A DNA stretch of 64,000 bases, from contig NZ_SMMU01000016.1 of NCBI RefSeq assembly GCF_004339665.1, forward strand, positions 1-64,000. Direction: 5' to 3'. Under the pieces are notes generated by a model. It had not been told where the DNA came from, made no database searches, and worked only from the letters and a program-made list of their open reading frames with translations. Numbering within the stretch: position 1 is the stretch's first letter; the number at the start of each line of letters is the position of its first letter. A program made the translations under genes and the position numbers. Shown here piece after piece: positions 1 through 8,293 of the stretch. Source of the DNA: Azotobacter chroococcum (lineage in GTDB: Bacteria; Pseudomonadota; Gammaproteobacteria; Pseudomonadales; Pseudomonadaceae).

Positions 1-435
1 GCGCTGATCGAGGCCTCGACCAAGCGGGTCGGCGACGGCTCGCAGCTGGCCGAGCAGGCGGGCCGGACCATGGAGGAAGTGGTCAGATCGGTGCAGCGGG
101 TGACCGACATCATCGACGAGATCTCGGCGGCCTCGCACGAGCAGAGCGAGGGCATCGGCCAGGTGAACACGGCGATCGCGCAGATGGACGAGGTGACGCA
201 GCAGAACGCGGCGCTGGTGCAGGAGGCGTCGGCGGCGTCGTCCTCGCTGGCCGAGCAGGCGCGGCATCTGGAGGAGGCGGTGGCGGTGTTCCGGCTGGGC
301 GCAGGGCAGGAAGCCCGGGCGGCGCGGAGCGACACGGCGCAATCCCGCTCGGGAGAGCAGCACAGGCTGGCCGTGGCGAAGGAACCTGCCAGGCCGGCCC
401 TGGCCATCGCCGAGGAGCGCTGGGAAGCCTTCTGA
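1..435 (+). CDS. methyl-accepting chemotaxis protein, C-terminal part (5' end outside window)
   Basis: The reading frame is open from base 1 and ends at TGA 433-435, giving about 144 residues. It is the end of the cytoplasmic signalling domain of a chemoreceptor, which relays ligand binding to CheA/CheW. The long helix with repeated Gln/Glu-Ala patterns (SAASHEQSEGIGQVN, MDEVTQQNAALVQEAS) is the classic MCP methyl-accepting segment. A flexible linker rich in Ala and Arg follows, and the protein ends in RWEAF. That resembles the NWETF-type pentapeptide used by some receptors to tether CheR and CheB. The sensor region and start lie upstream of the window, so the ligand cannot be inferred. Confidence 0.93.
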   Translation, partial: ALIEASTKRVGDGSQLAEQAGRTMEEVVRSVQRVTDIIDEISAASHEQSEGIGQVNTAIAQMDEVTQQNAALVQEASAASSSLAEQARHLEEAVAVFRLGAGQEARAARSDTAQSRSGEQHRLAVAKEPARPALAIAEERWEAF

Positions 436-632
436 GCGGGCCAGAGCGGAAGGCGCCTGCCGCGCCCAGCGGGGCCGTCTTGCAATCGGCCGGCAATGAT
501 CTAGCTTGAGTCGACACATCATGGATGCAGCCTTCGGTGGCGAACCGAAAGCCGCATGCGGGCGTGCCCTGCAAGCACGCCGCCCAAGGGACGGGGCAAC
601 GCTTCCGAACCGGCCAAATAGGTGAGTGCACC

Positions 633-1121
633 ATGAAAACGCTGTTTCTCGTTCGTCACGCCAAGGCAAGCAAGGACGATCCCGAGTTGCCCGACCAGGA
701 CCGGCCCTTGACCGAGCGGGGCGAGAACGATGCCCCGAAGATGGGCAAGCGTCTGGCGAAACGGGGGGTGAAACCCGATCTCATTGTATCGAGCCCGGCA
801 AAACGGGCGCTCGTCACGGCGGAAGCCATCGCCAGGACGCTCGATTACAAGCCCAAAGACATCATGACCAACAACGAGCTGTATGTTTCCGAGGCGGACA
901 ACCTGCTCGACATCATTCATGGGTTCGACGACAAACTGGAGGATGTGATGCTGGTCGGTCACAACCCGGCGCTGGACGAACTCGCCCATCGCCTGTCGAG
1001 CAAGATCGACCACCTGCCGACCTGCGCCGTCGCCAGGCTTTCCTTCGATACGCAATCCTGGTCGGCCGTCGGCACGACCAAACCCGCGAAAGTCCAGCTG
1101 GATTACCCGAAAAGCGCCTGA
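633..1121 (+). CDS. sixA: phosphohistidine phosphatase SixA-like
   Basis: A 162-residue protein of the histidine phosphatase branch to which SixA belongs. The RHG-type motif is LVRHAKAS (Arg8, His9), where His9 would be the phospho-accepting nucleophile. The second conserved histidine lies in VGHNP (His110). The length matches SixA (about 160). The known SixA role is to remove phosphate from histidines of phosphotransfer proteins, including nitrogen-PTS NPr in E. coli; the substrate here is inferred. The start at 633 is chosen because an AGGTGAG ribosome site lies just upstream and the protein then begins exactly at MKTLFLVRHA. The frame is open further upstream but without family similarity. 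Confidence 0.9.
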   Translation: MKTLFLVRHAKASKDDPELPDQDRPLTERGENDAPKMGKRLAKRGVKPDLIVSSPAKRALVTAEAIARTLDYKPKDIMTNNELYVSEADNLLDIIHGFDDKLEDVMLVGHNPALDELAHRLSSKIDHLPTCAVARLSFDTQSWSAVGTTKPAKVQLDYPKSA

Positions 1122-1315
1122 AATACGCTCCGCCATGCGGCCGACGAGCACTCTTCCGATCGCACCGGCGACGCCTGCCGGGCCGGACGCCGTCGGCCCC
1201 GCCGGCGGCAAGTGCCGTGGGCTGGCCTATAGTCAGTATCGACTCGGGGCCTCGAGAGCCGAGCATTCGGTTGCCAAGAGCTGTCCGTCTCCTTTCCACT
1301 TTCCCGGACTTCGCA

Positions 1316-1498
1316 ATGATCGTCAGGATGGAAAAAGCCAGTAACCAGGCCGGCTATGTAGTTTGGTTGAATCACTACAAGGTCCATTTCAGCAGTCAGA
1401 TCAAGGCGGAAGCCTTCGTCACGCAGTTGCAGGCGCGCCTGCAGGCTCCACATCCGCTGCCGGCACATGGCAACCAGGCGATCCATCCGTCGCGATGA
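1316..1498 (+). CDS. possible small hypothetical protein (60 aa)
   Basis: A short frame between sixA and the CHAD gene encodes 60 residues. A plausible alternative start is ATG 1328. The middle (YVVWLNHYKVHFSS, then a basic amphipathic stretch with AEAFVTQLQARL) looks like a folded small protein rather than random high-GC frame content, with aromatic residues and few of the Arg/Pro/Ala runs typical of shadow frames here. No function is recognised. It lies on the same strand as its neighbours, 55 bases before the next gene. Support is only compositional. Confidence 0.45.
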   Translation: MIVRMEKASNQAGYVVWLNHYKVHFSSQIKAEAFVTQLQARLQAPHPLPAHGNQAIHPSR

Positions 1499-1552
1499 TC
1501 GCGCGACGTTATCCGGCCACTGTAGCCGCACCGGCTGTTTGAGAGATTAAAG

Positions 1553-2314
1553 ATGATTGTCGATCGGCTGGTCGAGCACGTCTTGCAGCTGGATGTCGCG
1601 TTGATGGCCAGCGGCGCCCGGCTGCAGGCGCGCAGCGACGAGGAAGCGCTGCACGATCTGCGCGTCGCCGTGCGCCAGTTGCGCAGCGTGCTGCGTCCGC
1701 TGCGCGGCCTGTCCGACATCGATGCGCTGGAGGTCGTGGCGGCGGCGGTCGGCCATGCGAGCACGCCGCTGCGCGACACCGAGGTCCTGCTGCAGGAGTT
1801 GCAGGCCCGCAGTCTGGCCGAGCTGAGCGCGCCGCGCCGGCAAGCGCTGGAGGCGGGGCGCGATGCCCTGCTGGCCAGCGCCGAATGGCTGTTGTTGCGC
1901 AATGCCCTGGAGGCCTGGCCGGCAGTCTGCCGCCGGGCCGAGCGGCTCGGCGATCTCCAGGGGCTGCGCAAGCACATCCGCAATCGGCTGGCCAAGCAGC
2001 AGCGCAAGCTGGCCGAAGCCCTGCGCGATCCGGCCCATGACCGCCACCGGCTGCGCGTGCTGATCAAGCGGGTGCGCTACGCCGACGAGGCCTATCCCGA
2101 GCTGTCGGCCCTGCCGGCCGGCACGGCCAAGCGCCTGAAGGCGGCGCAATCGGCGCTCGGCGACTGGCACGACCGTCTGCAGTGGCTGCAGCGGGCCGAG
2201 CGGGAGGCCGATCTGCAGCCCCTGTGCGAGGCGTGGCGCCAGGCCCTGGCCGACGCTGCGCAGCGTTCGGACCAGGCGCTCGAGCCGCTCTGCAAGGATT
2301 TCCCGCTGGAGTGA
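1553..2314 (+). CDS. CHAD domain protein
   Basis: A 253-residue protein that is almost entirely a CHAD (conserved histidine alpha-helical) domain. The opening helix carries ALHDLRVAVRQLRSVLRPL, the typical His/Arg-rich CHAD start. Later segments with HDRHRLRVLIKRVRY and ALGDWHDRLQWL supply the other conserved basic residues that line the central pore. CHAD domains are known to bind inorganic polyphosphate and are often found with CYTH triphosphatases or on polyphosphate granules. No CYTH domain is fused here. It stands alone and converges with the yjfC-like gene ten bases downstream. Confidence 0.88.
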   Translation: MIVDRLVEHVLQLDVALMASGARLQARSDEEALHDLRVAVRQLRSVLRPLRGLSDIDALEVVAAAVGHASTPLRDTEVLLQELQARSLAELSAPRRQALEAGRDALLASAEWLLLRNALEAWPAVCRRAERLGDLQGLRKHIRNRLAKQQRKLAEALRDPAHDRHRLRVLIKRVRYADEAYPELSALPAGTAKRLKAAQSALGDWHDRLQWLQRAEREADLQPLCEAWRQALADAAQRSDQALEPLCKDFPLE

Positions 2315-2323
2315 AGCCGCCCC

Positions 2324-3481
2324 TCAGTCGAGGATGACGTGCGGCAGGAAGCGGCTGGAGTCGCGGGTGATCGGGCCATCGTCCTCGCGGATGCCCATGC
2401 CCGCGGCGTTGTCGCCGATCACCCAGGAGCCGATCAGGGTGTGGCTGCCGGCGAAGCGCGGCAGCGGCGCGCAGGCCTGCAGGATATAGGGCGCATCGGT
2501 GTAGGGACCGTCGACCCGGAACACCTCGCCCGCCGCCGTGCACAGCTCCACGTTGGCTCCCTCGCGGGAGAAGAAGGGCTTGCGCACCCAGCCTTTGGGC
2601 ACCGGCCTGGCGGCATCCGTGTCCAGGTGGCAGGGCAACAGGTTCGGATGGCCTGCGTGGAATTCCCAGAGCAGCGGCAGGATGCCCTTGTTGGAGAGCA
2701 GCGCCTTCCACGGCGGCTCGAAGAACTGCGTGTCGCAGTCGGCCAGCGCCGCGCCGAACGGCTCGTGGAAGACGAACTCCCAGGGATGCAGCTTGAACAG
2801 GTGGGGAATCCAGCGCTCCTCCAGATCGACGAAGCGGCCTTCGGCGTTCAGGCCGATGTCCTCGAGGTCGATGTGGCGGGTCGCGATGCCCACCTGCTCG
2901 GCGATCCCGCGCAGGTAGTCGGTGGTGCCGCGGTCCTCCGCCGAGCCGCGGATCGAGGCCAAGTAGAAGGGCCGGCGGATGCCCAGCTCGGAGAACGCCT
3001 GGCGCAGCTGGTCCTCGATGCTGTTGAACTGGTCGGCGTGGCGCGGCAGCCTGCCGAGGGCCATGCACTCCTCCAGCCAGCCCCACTGGAAGGCGGCGCT
3101 CTCGTAGAGGCTGGTCGGGGTGTCGTAGTTCAGTTCCAGCAGCCTGGCCGGCCCGTGCCCGTCGTAGGAGAAATCCATGCGTCCGTAGAGGTGCGGATGG
3201 CCCTCGACCCAGGAGGTGCGGATCAGCTCGTGGAACGCCGGCGGGATCGCCAGGCGCTCGAGCAGTTCCTCGCTGTGCACCACCCGCTCGACCAGGTCCA
3301 TGCACATCGCGTGCAACTCGTTGGTCGGCGCCTCGATGTCCTGCTCGACCTGGGCGAGGCTGAAGCGGTAGTAGGCGCGCTCGTCCCAATAGGGCTCGCC
3401 GTCGATGGTGTGGAAGCGGAAGCCGAGCCGCTCGGCGGTCCGCCGCCAGTCCGGCCGTTCGTCGATCGCGATTCTCTGCAT
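2324..3481 (-). CDS. yjfC: glutathionylspermidine synthase-like ATP-grasp protein (YgiC/YjfC family)
   Basis: A 385-residue protein of the pre-ATP-grasp/ATP-grasp family related to the synthetase half of E. coli Gss. The diagnostic stretch is around residues 100-130: YGRMDFSYDG, then LLELNYDTPTSLYES, corresponding to the E-N-x-D-T-P-T-S-L-Y motif that binds Mg-ATP and substrate. The C-terminal half has the Lys/Glu-rich ATP-grasp region. It lacks the amidase domain of Gss, as YgiC and YjfC do. It is the last gene of the PspA-type operon, nine bases after the DUF1190 gene. Its substrate is not established; ligation of an amine to a peptide is a family-based inference. Confidence 0.88.
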   Translation of the reverse strand: MQRIAIDERPDWRRTAERLGFRFHTIDGEPYWDERAYYRFSLAQVEQDIEAPTNELHAMCMDLVERVVHSEELLERLAIPPAFHELIRTSWVEGHPHLYGRMDFSYDGHGPARLLELNYDTPTSLYESAAFQWGWLEECMALGRLPRHADQFNSIEDQLRQAFSELGIRRPFYLASIRGSAEDRGTTDYLRGIAEQVGIATRHIDLEDIGLNAEGRFVDLEERWIPHLFKLHPWEFVFHEPFGAALADCDTQFFEPPWKALLSNKGILPLLWEFHAGHPNLLPCHLDTDAARPVPKGWVRKPFFSREGANVELCTAAGEVFRVDGPYTDAPYILQACAPLPRFAGSHTLIGSWVIGDNAAGMGIREDDGPITRDSSRFLPHVILD

Positions 3482-3490
3482 GAGGCCTCC

Positions 3491-4171
3491 TCAGCCGCCG
3501 ACGCTGCTGCTGCCGCCCCAGCCGCTGCGCGCGCTGGACTGGCTGCCGAAGCCGCCGCGCGAGGTGGCCGCGGAGGTCGAGACCGGCTTGCTGGTGGTGC
3601 GACTGTAGCCCTGGCCGTAGCGGCTCTGCTGCGAGTTCGGGAAGCTCGCGCCCTGCTCGATGCGCCGGCCGAGGGTCGAGGTGGAGAACGTGCCGCGGCC
3701 GTCGCGGTGGCGATACACCGGCTCGCTGTAATAGCGCCCGCCGCCGCTCATCAGGTTGCCGATCAAAAGGCCCATCAGCAGGCCGTCCATGGAGCTGCCC
3801 GAGGCGGCCGCCTGGGCGCGGGCGCTGTCCATCTGCGCCTGGCTGACGGTGCCGCCGGCGGTCAGCTCGAAGCCGCCCGGTTGCGGCACGTAGCGGCCGG
3901 CGGAATCGGTCTGGCAGTAGCCGGGCACGAAATCGGCCTCGCAGTCGGCCTGCCGCTCGTACACCGGCGCGACGCGCCGGTGCTCGGCCAGGGCGGTCAT
4001 GTAGGCGTCGGAGCAGACGTCGACCGGAAACTTCTGGTTCACGCATTCCTGCACCGACTGGAAGCGGAACTTCTGCTCGATGTTGTAGGTGTCCTGCGGG
4101 CCGTCGCAGCCGGCGATCGCCAGGCTGATCGAGGTGGCCAGGGACAGTTGCACGTAACTGCTTCGCTTCAT
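3491..4171 (-). CDS. yjfM: DUF1190 lipoprotein (YgiB/YjfM family)
   Basis: A 226-residue secreted protein. The N-terminus has basic residues, a hydrophobic stretch and the lipobox AIAGC, so Cys22 is a probable lipidation site. The DUF1190 core follows, with YNIEQKFRFQSVQECV and other Cys residues (VDVCSDAY, ADCEADF, GYCQ) that could form disulfides. The last 80 residues are low complexity, rich in Gly/Ser/Arg, as in YgiB. In E. coli, YgiB/YjfM are encoded next to YgiC/YjfC, and the pairing is kept here. The start at 4171 is fixed by the signal peptide; the frame is open upstream but encodes unrelated sequence. Confidence 0.88.
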   Translation of the reverse strand: MKRSSYVQLSLATSISLAIAGCDGPQDTYNIEQKFRFQSVQECVNQKFPVDVCSDAYMTALAEHRRVAPVYERQADCEADFVPGYCQTDSAGRYVPQPGGFELTAGGTVSQAQMDSARAQAAASGSSMDGLLMGLLIGNLMSGGGRYYSEPVYRHRDGRGTFSTSTLGRRIEQGASFPNSQQSRYGQGYSRTTSKPVSTSAATSRGGFGSQSSARSGWGGSSSVGG

Positions 4172-4191
4172 CGGGGCCTCCCGCCGGCCGC

Positions 4192-4614
4192 TCAGTTGGG
4201 GGTCATGCAGGCGGCGTTCAGCAGGCCGACGCCGACCGCCACCGCCGCCACGTAGATGCCGGCGGCGATCTCGCCCTTCTGGATCCGCGCCGGCAGGTCG
4301 CGCAGCGCCAGGTGGACGGCGAAGAAGGCCAGCAGCTGGACGATGGCGGCGATCAGCGTCCAGACCACGAAGTCGAGCAGGCCGACCGAATGGGCGATGA
4401 CGTTGCTGGCGGGGATGGCGAAGCCGACGATCGCCCCGGCCAGGGCGATCGCCGCCGCCACGTTGCCCTCGCGGATCAGGGCGAACTCGCGGTGCGGGGT
4501 GAGCCGCGTGTAGACCAGCTGGAAGAGGAAGAAGAGGACCGCCGCGCCCAGCATGTAGGCGAGGAAGCCGAACACGGCCGCCTTGTTGAGCGACATTTGC
4601 AGTGCGTCGAGCAT
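4192..4614 (-). CDS. yjfL: DUF350 small membrane protein (YjfL family)
   Basis: A 140-residue protein with four predicted membrane helices in two repeats, the DUF350 arrangement (a helix at about 12-34, 52-72, 83-101 and 116-134). The conserved GNVAAAIALAGAIVGFAIP segment and the second-repeat EIAAGIYVAAVAVGVGLLNAACM are recognisable. The length is normal for YjfL. The function is unknown. In PspA-type operons it accompanies DUF2491 and YjfC-like proteins, so a role in the membrane stress module is an inference. It is 20 bases from the DUF1190 gene and 15 from the DUF2491 gene. Confidence 0.9.
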   Translation of the reverse strand: MLDALQMSLNKAAVFGFLAYMLGAAVLFFLFQLVYTRLTPHREFALIREGNVAAAIALAGAIVGFAIPASNVIAHSVGLLDFVVWTLIAAIVQLLAFFAVHLALRDLPARIQKGEIAAGIYVAAVAVGVGLLNAACMTPN

Positions 4615-4629
4615 CGGTATTTCCCTGTT

Positions 4630-5283
4630 TCAGATGAGGTGCAGATCGGTGGTGTAGAGCGAGACGCCCAGCGCGGTGCTGAGGCTGACGGCGCCCTCGC
4701 CGTCCTCCTCGACCGTGAACAGCAGGAACTCGCGCCGCGCGGTGAGTCCGGTGTCGCGGGCGTAGAGCATCGCGTAGTGACCGATGCCGTAGGCCTCGTC
4801 GTTGGCGCTGCGCACGCGCTCGAAGAAATCCACCAGCCGGGTCTGGCCCTGCTCGCTGCCCCACTCGCGGACGAACTCGACCCCATCGAGGCTGTAGCGC
4901 GGCAGGCCGATGGGGCTGTCCGGCCCGGCCAGGCGGCGCAGCTCCGCCTCGCTGGCGACGCTGGCGCAGTCGAGGTAGTTGAACAGGATCAGCGACTCGA
5001 CCTGCCCGTCCCGCGCGCCGCTGGTATGGACCTGCAGCCAGAAGTCCTGGTCGTCCAGGTAGTAGCGCGACAGCCAGTGGGACTGGCCGAGGTCGATCAC
5101 CCCCTCGCTCCAGATCGACTGGCTGGCGGGCACGCAGACCCGGGAATGGCCCTCGAGCAGCAGGCCCAGGCTGGGATCGAAGCCCACCGCCCGGCCGCAG
5201 GCGAGCCCCAGCGGACCGGCCGCCGGCGCCACGGTTTCGCTCTTCGGGGCTTCGAAGCCCATCATGCGCTTAAGCCAGCTCAT
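4630..5283 (-). CDS. yjfK: DUF2491 protein (YjfK family)
   Basis: A 217-residue cytosolic protein matching the YjfK/DUF2491 family in length and pattern: a short basic N-terminus (MSWLKRMMGF), then beta-rich segments containing SQSIWSEGVIDLG, SRYYLDDQDFWLQ and the C-terminal AMLYARDTGLTARREFLLF. No catalytic motif is evident. It starts inside the end of the channel gene (14-base overlap), which suggests translational coupling in the operon. The biochemical function is unknown. Confidence 0.85.
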   Translation of the reverse strand: MSWLKRMMGFEAPKSETVAPAAGPLGLACGRAVGFDPSLGLLLEGHSRVCVPASQSIWSEGVIDLGQSHWLSRYYLDDQDFWLQVHTSGARDGQVESLILFNYLDCASVASEAELRRLAGPDSPIGLPRYSLDGVEFVREWGSEQGQTRLVDFFERVRSANDEAYGIGHYAMLYARDTGLTARREFLLFTVEEDGEGAVSLSTALGVSLYTTDLHLI

Positions 5284-6304
5284 GGCAATTCTCCTTGAGA
5301 CGGGCGGCGGCGATGTAGAACAGCTCGCCGCCCCGGATGCGGGTGTCGCCGGGCGGGTTGACCGCCGGCAGGTGCTCGCCGATGGCGCGGTGGCCGATCA
5401 GGGTCGCGTTGTGGCGCTGCTTGAAACTCAGGTAGAGGTCGCCGAAGCGCCCCTCGAAGCCGTCCGGCAGCTTCAGCCGGTACTGGGTGGCGCCCTGGCC
5501 GACGCTGAGCAGCTCGTTGATCACCTCCGACGAGCCGGGGTCCTGGGAGGAGCGCACCAGCATCTCGATGGCTATGCCGGAGGTGCACTCCAGCTTCGGC
5601 GCGTAGGCGCGGGCCAGGGCGGCGGTCTCACTGTCGTTGAAATGCGCCACGACGTGGCCCGCCGGATTCAGCTGGTTGACCGCCAGCACCGTGGCCAGGG
5701 TCAGGTCGTCCGAGCCGGTGCGCACCAGCACCCGCTCGGCGCCGGGCACGCCGGCGCGGCGTAGCAGGGCAGCCGAGGACAGGCTGTCGCCGCGGACGAA
5801 GGCGGCCTGGCCCGGCATCGGGTTTTCTTCCAGGGCCGCATCGCAGATCACGATCAGGTCGTCGTTGGAGGTTTCGTCCTCGAGCAGCAGCTCGACGACC
5901 CGCTCGCTGACCTTCCCCTCCCAGCCGATCAGCACCGTGTGGGCCGTGCGGTCGGTGTAGTCCCCCTTGCCCTTCATGTCTTTTCTCCAGAATTCGATCA
6001 CCAGATTGGTGGCCTTGCCGATCGTCGCGGTGAGCAGGGCGATGCCGCCGATCATCACCCAGCCGGCCACGAACAGGCGCCCGGCCGGCGACAGGGGCGC
6101 GAGATCGCCTTAGCCGACGGTCAGCGCCGTGGTCAGATAGAAATACGCATAGGTCGCCGGCGCCGTCAGGTGCGACTCGCCCAGCGCCAGCAGGCCCGCG
6201 TAGGCGACCAGGGCATGCAGCCCCGTGGCCAGGCCCAGCCCGGCCCAGCTGAAGCGCGCGAAGAAGACGGCTGCATGAAGGCGCAGCAGGACGAAGATCG
6301 ACAT
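5270..6304 (-). pseudogene. two-TM potassium channel with TrkA-N (RCK) domain, interrupted by TAA in the selectivity filter
   Basis: One continuous minus-strand frame of 345 codons from ATG 6302-6304 to the stop at 5270, with a single in-frame TAA at 6110-6112. The first part (64 residues) encodes helix TM1, the pore helix and ALTVG. After the stop the frame continues as GDLAPLSPAG, a second helix (GWVMIGGIALLTATIG) and a cytosolic TrkA-N-like regulatory domain of about 230 residues. The missing residue is the tyrosine of the TVGYGD filter, and one base change (TAC or TAT to TAA) explains it. Either the channel is inactivated in this strain or this is a base-call error. A soluble product starting at an internal ATG near 6070 is possible. 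Neighbouring operon genes look intact. Confidence 0.85.
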
Positions 6305-6328
6305 GGCTTCCGATTCCAGTGCAGGGGA

Positions 6329-6862
6329 TCAGGGCGGCAGCAGCCGCGCCGCGACCAGGCCGGCGAGCGCTCCGGCGATGTGCGACTCGAACGAGGTCCC
6401 CCGCCCCGGCAGCAGGCCGAAGACCAGGCCGCCGTAGAGCAGGAGCACCACGCCGGCGACCAGCAGGTTGCGCCAGTTGCGCCGGTACCAGGCCCGCGCC
6501 AGGAGCCAGGCCCACAGGCCGAACACCCAGCCGCTGGCGCCGACATGCAGACCGTCCCGGCCGAACAGCCAGACCAGCAGGCCGCCGAGCAGGACGACGA
6601 CCAGGCTGACGGCGACGAAGCGCCGCCTGCCCTCGGCGGCCACCAGGCTGCCGAGCACCAGGAAAGGCAGCAGGTTGCCGGCCAGGTGCGCGAACGAGCC
6701 ATGCAGGAAGGGCGCGGCGACGATACCCGGCAGCCCCCAGAGCGACTGCGGCAGCAGGCCGAAGCCGTTGAGGCTGTAGCCGCTGAGCGCGTTGACCACC
6801 TGCAGCGCCAGCATCAGCCCGGCCACACCGGCCACCACGCGGAATCCGTCGACGATATTCAC
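6329..6862 (-). CDS. rhomboid family intramembrane serine protease
   Basis: A 177-residue integral membrane protein with about six helices. Rhomboid hallmarks are all present: HGSFAHLAGN (His54, His59, Asn63) after the first helix, GASG with the catalytic Ser110, and FESHIAG with the catalytic His161 near the C-terminus. Rhomboids cleave transmembrane substrates within the bilayer; the substrate here is unknown. The proposed start is GTG 6860-6862, preceded by a GGACAG-like site. The frame is open upstream to 6982, but that extension is basic low-complexity sequence and lies in the gap after the PspA gene. A rhomboid inside a PspA operon suggests a membrane-quality-control role, which is inference. 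Confidence 0.85.
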   Translation of the reverse strand: MNIVDGFRVVAGVAGLMLALQVVNALSGYSLNGFGLLPQSLWGLPGIVAAPFLHGSFAHLAGNLLPFLVLGSLVAAEGRRRFVAVSLVVVLLGGLLVWLFGRDGLHVGASGWVFGLWAWLLARAWYRRNWRNLLVAGVVLLLYGGLVFGLLPGRGTSFESHIAGALAGLVAARLLPP

Positions 6863-6926
6863 TGCCTGTCCCTGACCTGCGGCGCGCCGGGGACGGGTCC
6901 TCCCCCGTCCCCGGCGCGCCAATGCC

Positions 6927-7628
6927 TTACTCGGCGGCCTGCTTGCGCAGGCGCTCCAGCACCGCATTGGCGCTGCCGGCATCCGGCACGATGCCGGCTT
7001 CCTTCAGGCGCCGCTCCAGGTCGCTGCCGGTGGACGCCTCGGCCAGCTGCTCCTGAGCCTCCAGCTCGGCGGCGCGCAGGTCCTGCCTGGCCTTCAGGCG
7101 ATTGAGGGTGCCGACCGCGGTCTCCAGCTTGCCGTTGGCCCCGCCACTGGCGATCGAGGCGCTGACCTGAGCCTTCTGCACGCTCTCGCGGGCGCGGGCC
7201 ATGTCGACCTGCTGGCGCAGGCTCCTGATGCGCGCCTCGGCCTTGGCGACGTCCTTGCGCATCTTCTCGACGTAGGCGCCGAACTCGCCGGCCTGCCGGT
7301 GCTCGGCGTCGCGCTCGTTGGTCAGGTTGGCGATCAGCTGCGCGACCTCGGTCGCCAGATCCTCGCGACTGGCCTTCAGCGCTGCCAGGACCTTGGCTTC
7401 GAGGTCGTGGATCTTGGCGTCGTGCTCGGCCACGCGGCGGGTCGCCAGGCTGTGCTTAGCCATGATCGCGGCCAGCTCCTGACGGGCCTCGGCCAGTGCG
7501 GCGTCGGCGTCGCGGATCTCCTGATCGAGGATGCGCAGCGCCTGCTGGTCAACGATGGCCTCGCCGACTTCGCTGGCGCCGCCGCGGATGGCGGTGAACA
7601 GCTTGCTCCAGATGGACGTGCCTGACAT
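6927..7628 (-). CDS. yjfJ: PspA/IM30 family protein (YjfJ-like)
   Basis: A 233-residue, almost wholly alpha-helical coiled-coil protein typical of PspA/IM30/ESCRT-III relatives. It opens with an amphipathic segment (SIWSKLFTAIRGG), then the family pattern QQALRILDQEIRDADAAL and long heptad-rich helices up to about residue 200. PspA proteins bind stressed inner membranes as oligomers. This copy belongs to the YjfJ type because of its neighbours (DUF2170 upstream, DUF2491/DUF350/DUF1190 downstream) rather than to the pspABC operon. It lies 15 bases after the DUF2170 gene and is translated from ATG 7628 with a GGGGA site just upstream. Confidence 0.9.
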   Translation of the reverse strand: MSGTSIWSKLFTAIRGGASEVGEAIVDQQALRILDQEIRDADAALAEARQELAAIMAKHSLATRRVAEHDAKIHDLEAKVLAALKASREDLATEVAQLIANLTNERDAEHRQAGEFGAYVEKMRKDVAKAEARIRSLRQQVDMARARESVQKAQVSASIASGGANGKLETAVGTLNRLKARQDLRAAELEAQEQLAEASTGSDLERRLKEAGIVPDAGSANAVLERLRKQAAE

Positions 7629-7643
7629 GCGGATGCTCCCCTG

Positions 7644-8282
7644 TTACTTGAAGAAGTCTTCGAACGCCTCGGCGGCGCGCTGAAGGTTGTCGACCAGGGT
7701 GAACACCTCGGTCACCACGTTGGTCAGGCTGGAAGCGGCGCTGAGCGCGCCGAACATGTTGTAGACGGTCTGCCCGTTGGGCATCGTCTCGATGCCGATC
7801 GAGGACAGCGGGAACAGCTCCCGGCTGCGCAGCACGGCGTCGTTGAAGCGGGCGACGTCGGCGATGGCCTCCCGATCGACCAGCACGGAATCGACGATGA
7901 TCTGCTCGCCGACCACCGCGAGGTAGATCGGCAGGCCGCCGTACTCGTTCATCTCCAGCCTGATGCTCGGCTCGGCGCCCTGGACCAGGGCGATGCCGAT
8001 CTCCCCGGACCTCACTTCATCGAGCGCCTGCAAGGCGCCGTAGAGGCGGTCGATGGTCCAGTGTTCCCCTGCGCTCATGTATTCCTCCAGTCTGAATGTG
8101 CCGGCCAACAGCGGCTGACGTAATCGCTTCTCGAGCCGCTTGAGCAGCTCCCGGTTCTCGGGCAGCACCCAGCTCTCGTGCTTCACGTAACCGGCCTCGG
8201 CCAGCGCGCCGCGCATGCGCTTCATGTAGAAGCTGGACGGCTTCTTCTTCGCCCCGGCCGGAGTGGATTTCCTGCTTGGCAT
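7644..8282 (-). CDS. yjfI: DUF2170 protein (YjfI family), first gene of the PspA-type operon
   Basis: A 212-residue protein. Residues 1-60 are basic (KKKPSSFYMKRMRGALAEAGY) and might contact nucleic acid. From about residue 65 the DUF2170 domain follows (EYMSAGEHWTIDRLYGALQAL, then IALVQGAEPSIRLEMNEYGG and LPLSSIGIETM). The start ATG 8280-8282 has a GGGTGAG ribosome site. It is the promoter-proximal gene of the minus-strand operon ending at 2324. A sigma-70-like promoter and two operator-like palindromes lie immediately upstream. The basic N-terminus makes an autoregulatory role conceivable, but this is not shown by the sequence. Confidence 0.87.
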   Translation of the reverse strand: MPSRKSTPAGAKKKPSSFYMKRMRGALAEAGYVKHESWVLPENRELLKRLEKRLRQPLLAGTFRLEEYMSAGEHWTIDRLYGALQALDEVRSGEIGIALVQGAEPSIRLEMNEYGGLPIYLAVVGEQIIVDSVLVDREAIADVARFNDAVLRSRELFPLSSIGIETMPNGQTVYNMFGALSAASSLTNVVTEVFTLVDNLQRAAEAFEDFFK

Positions 8283-8293
8283 GGCTCACCCGA

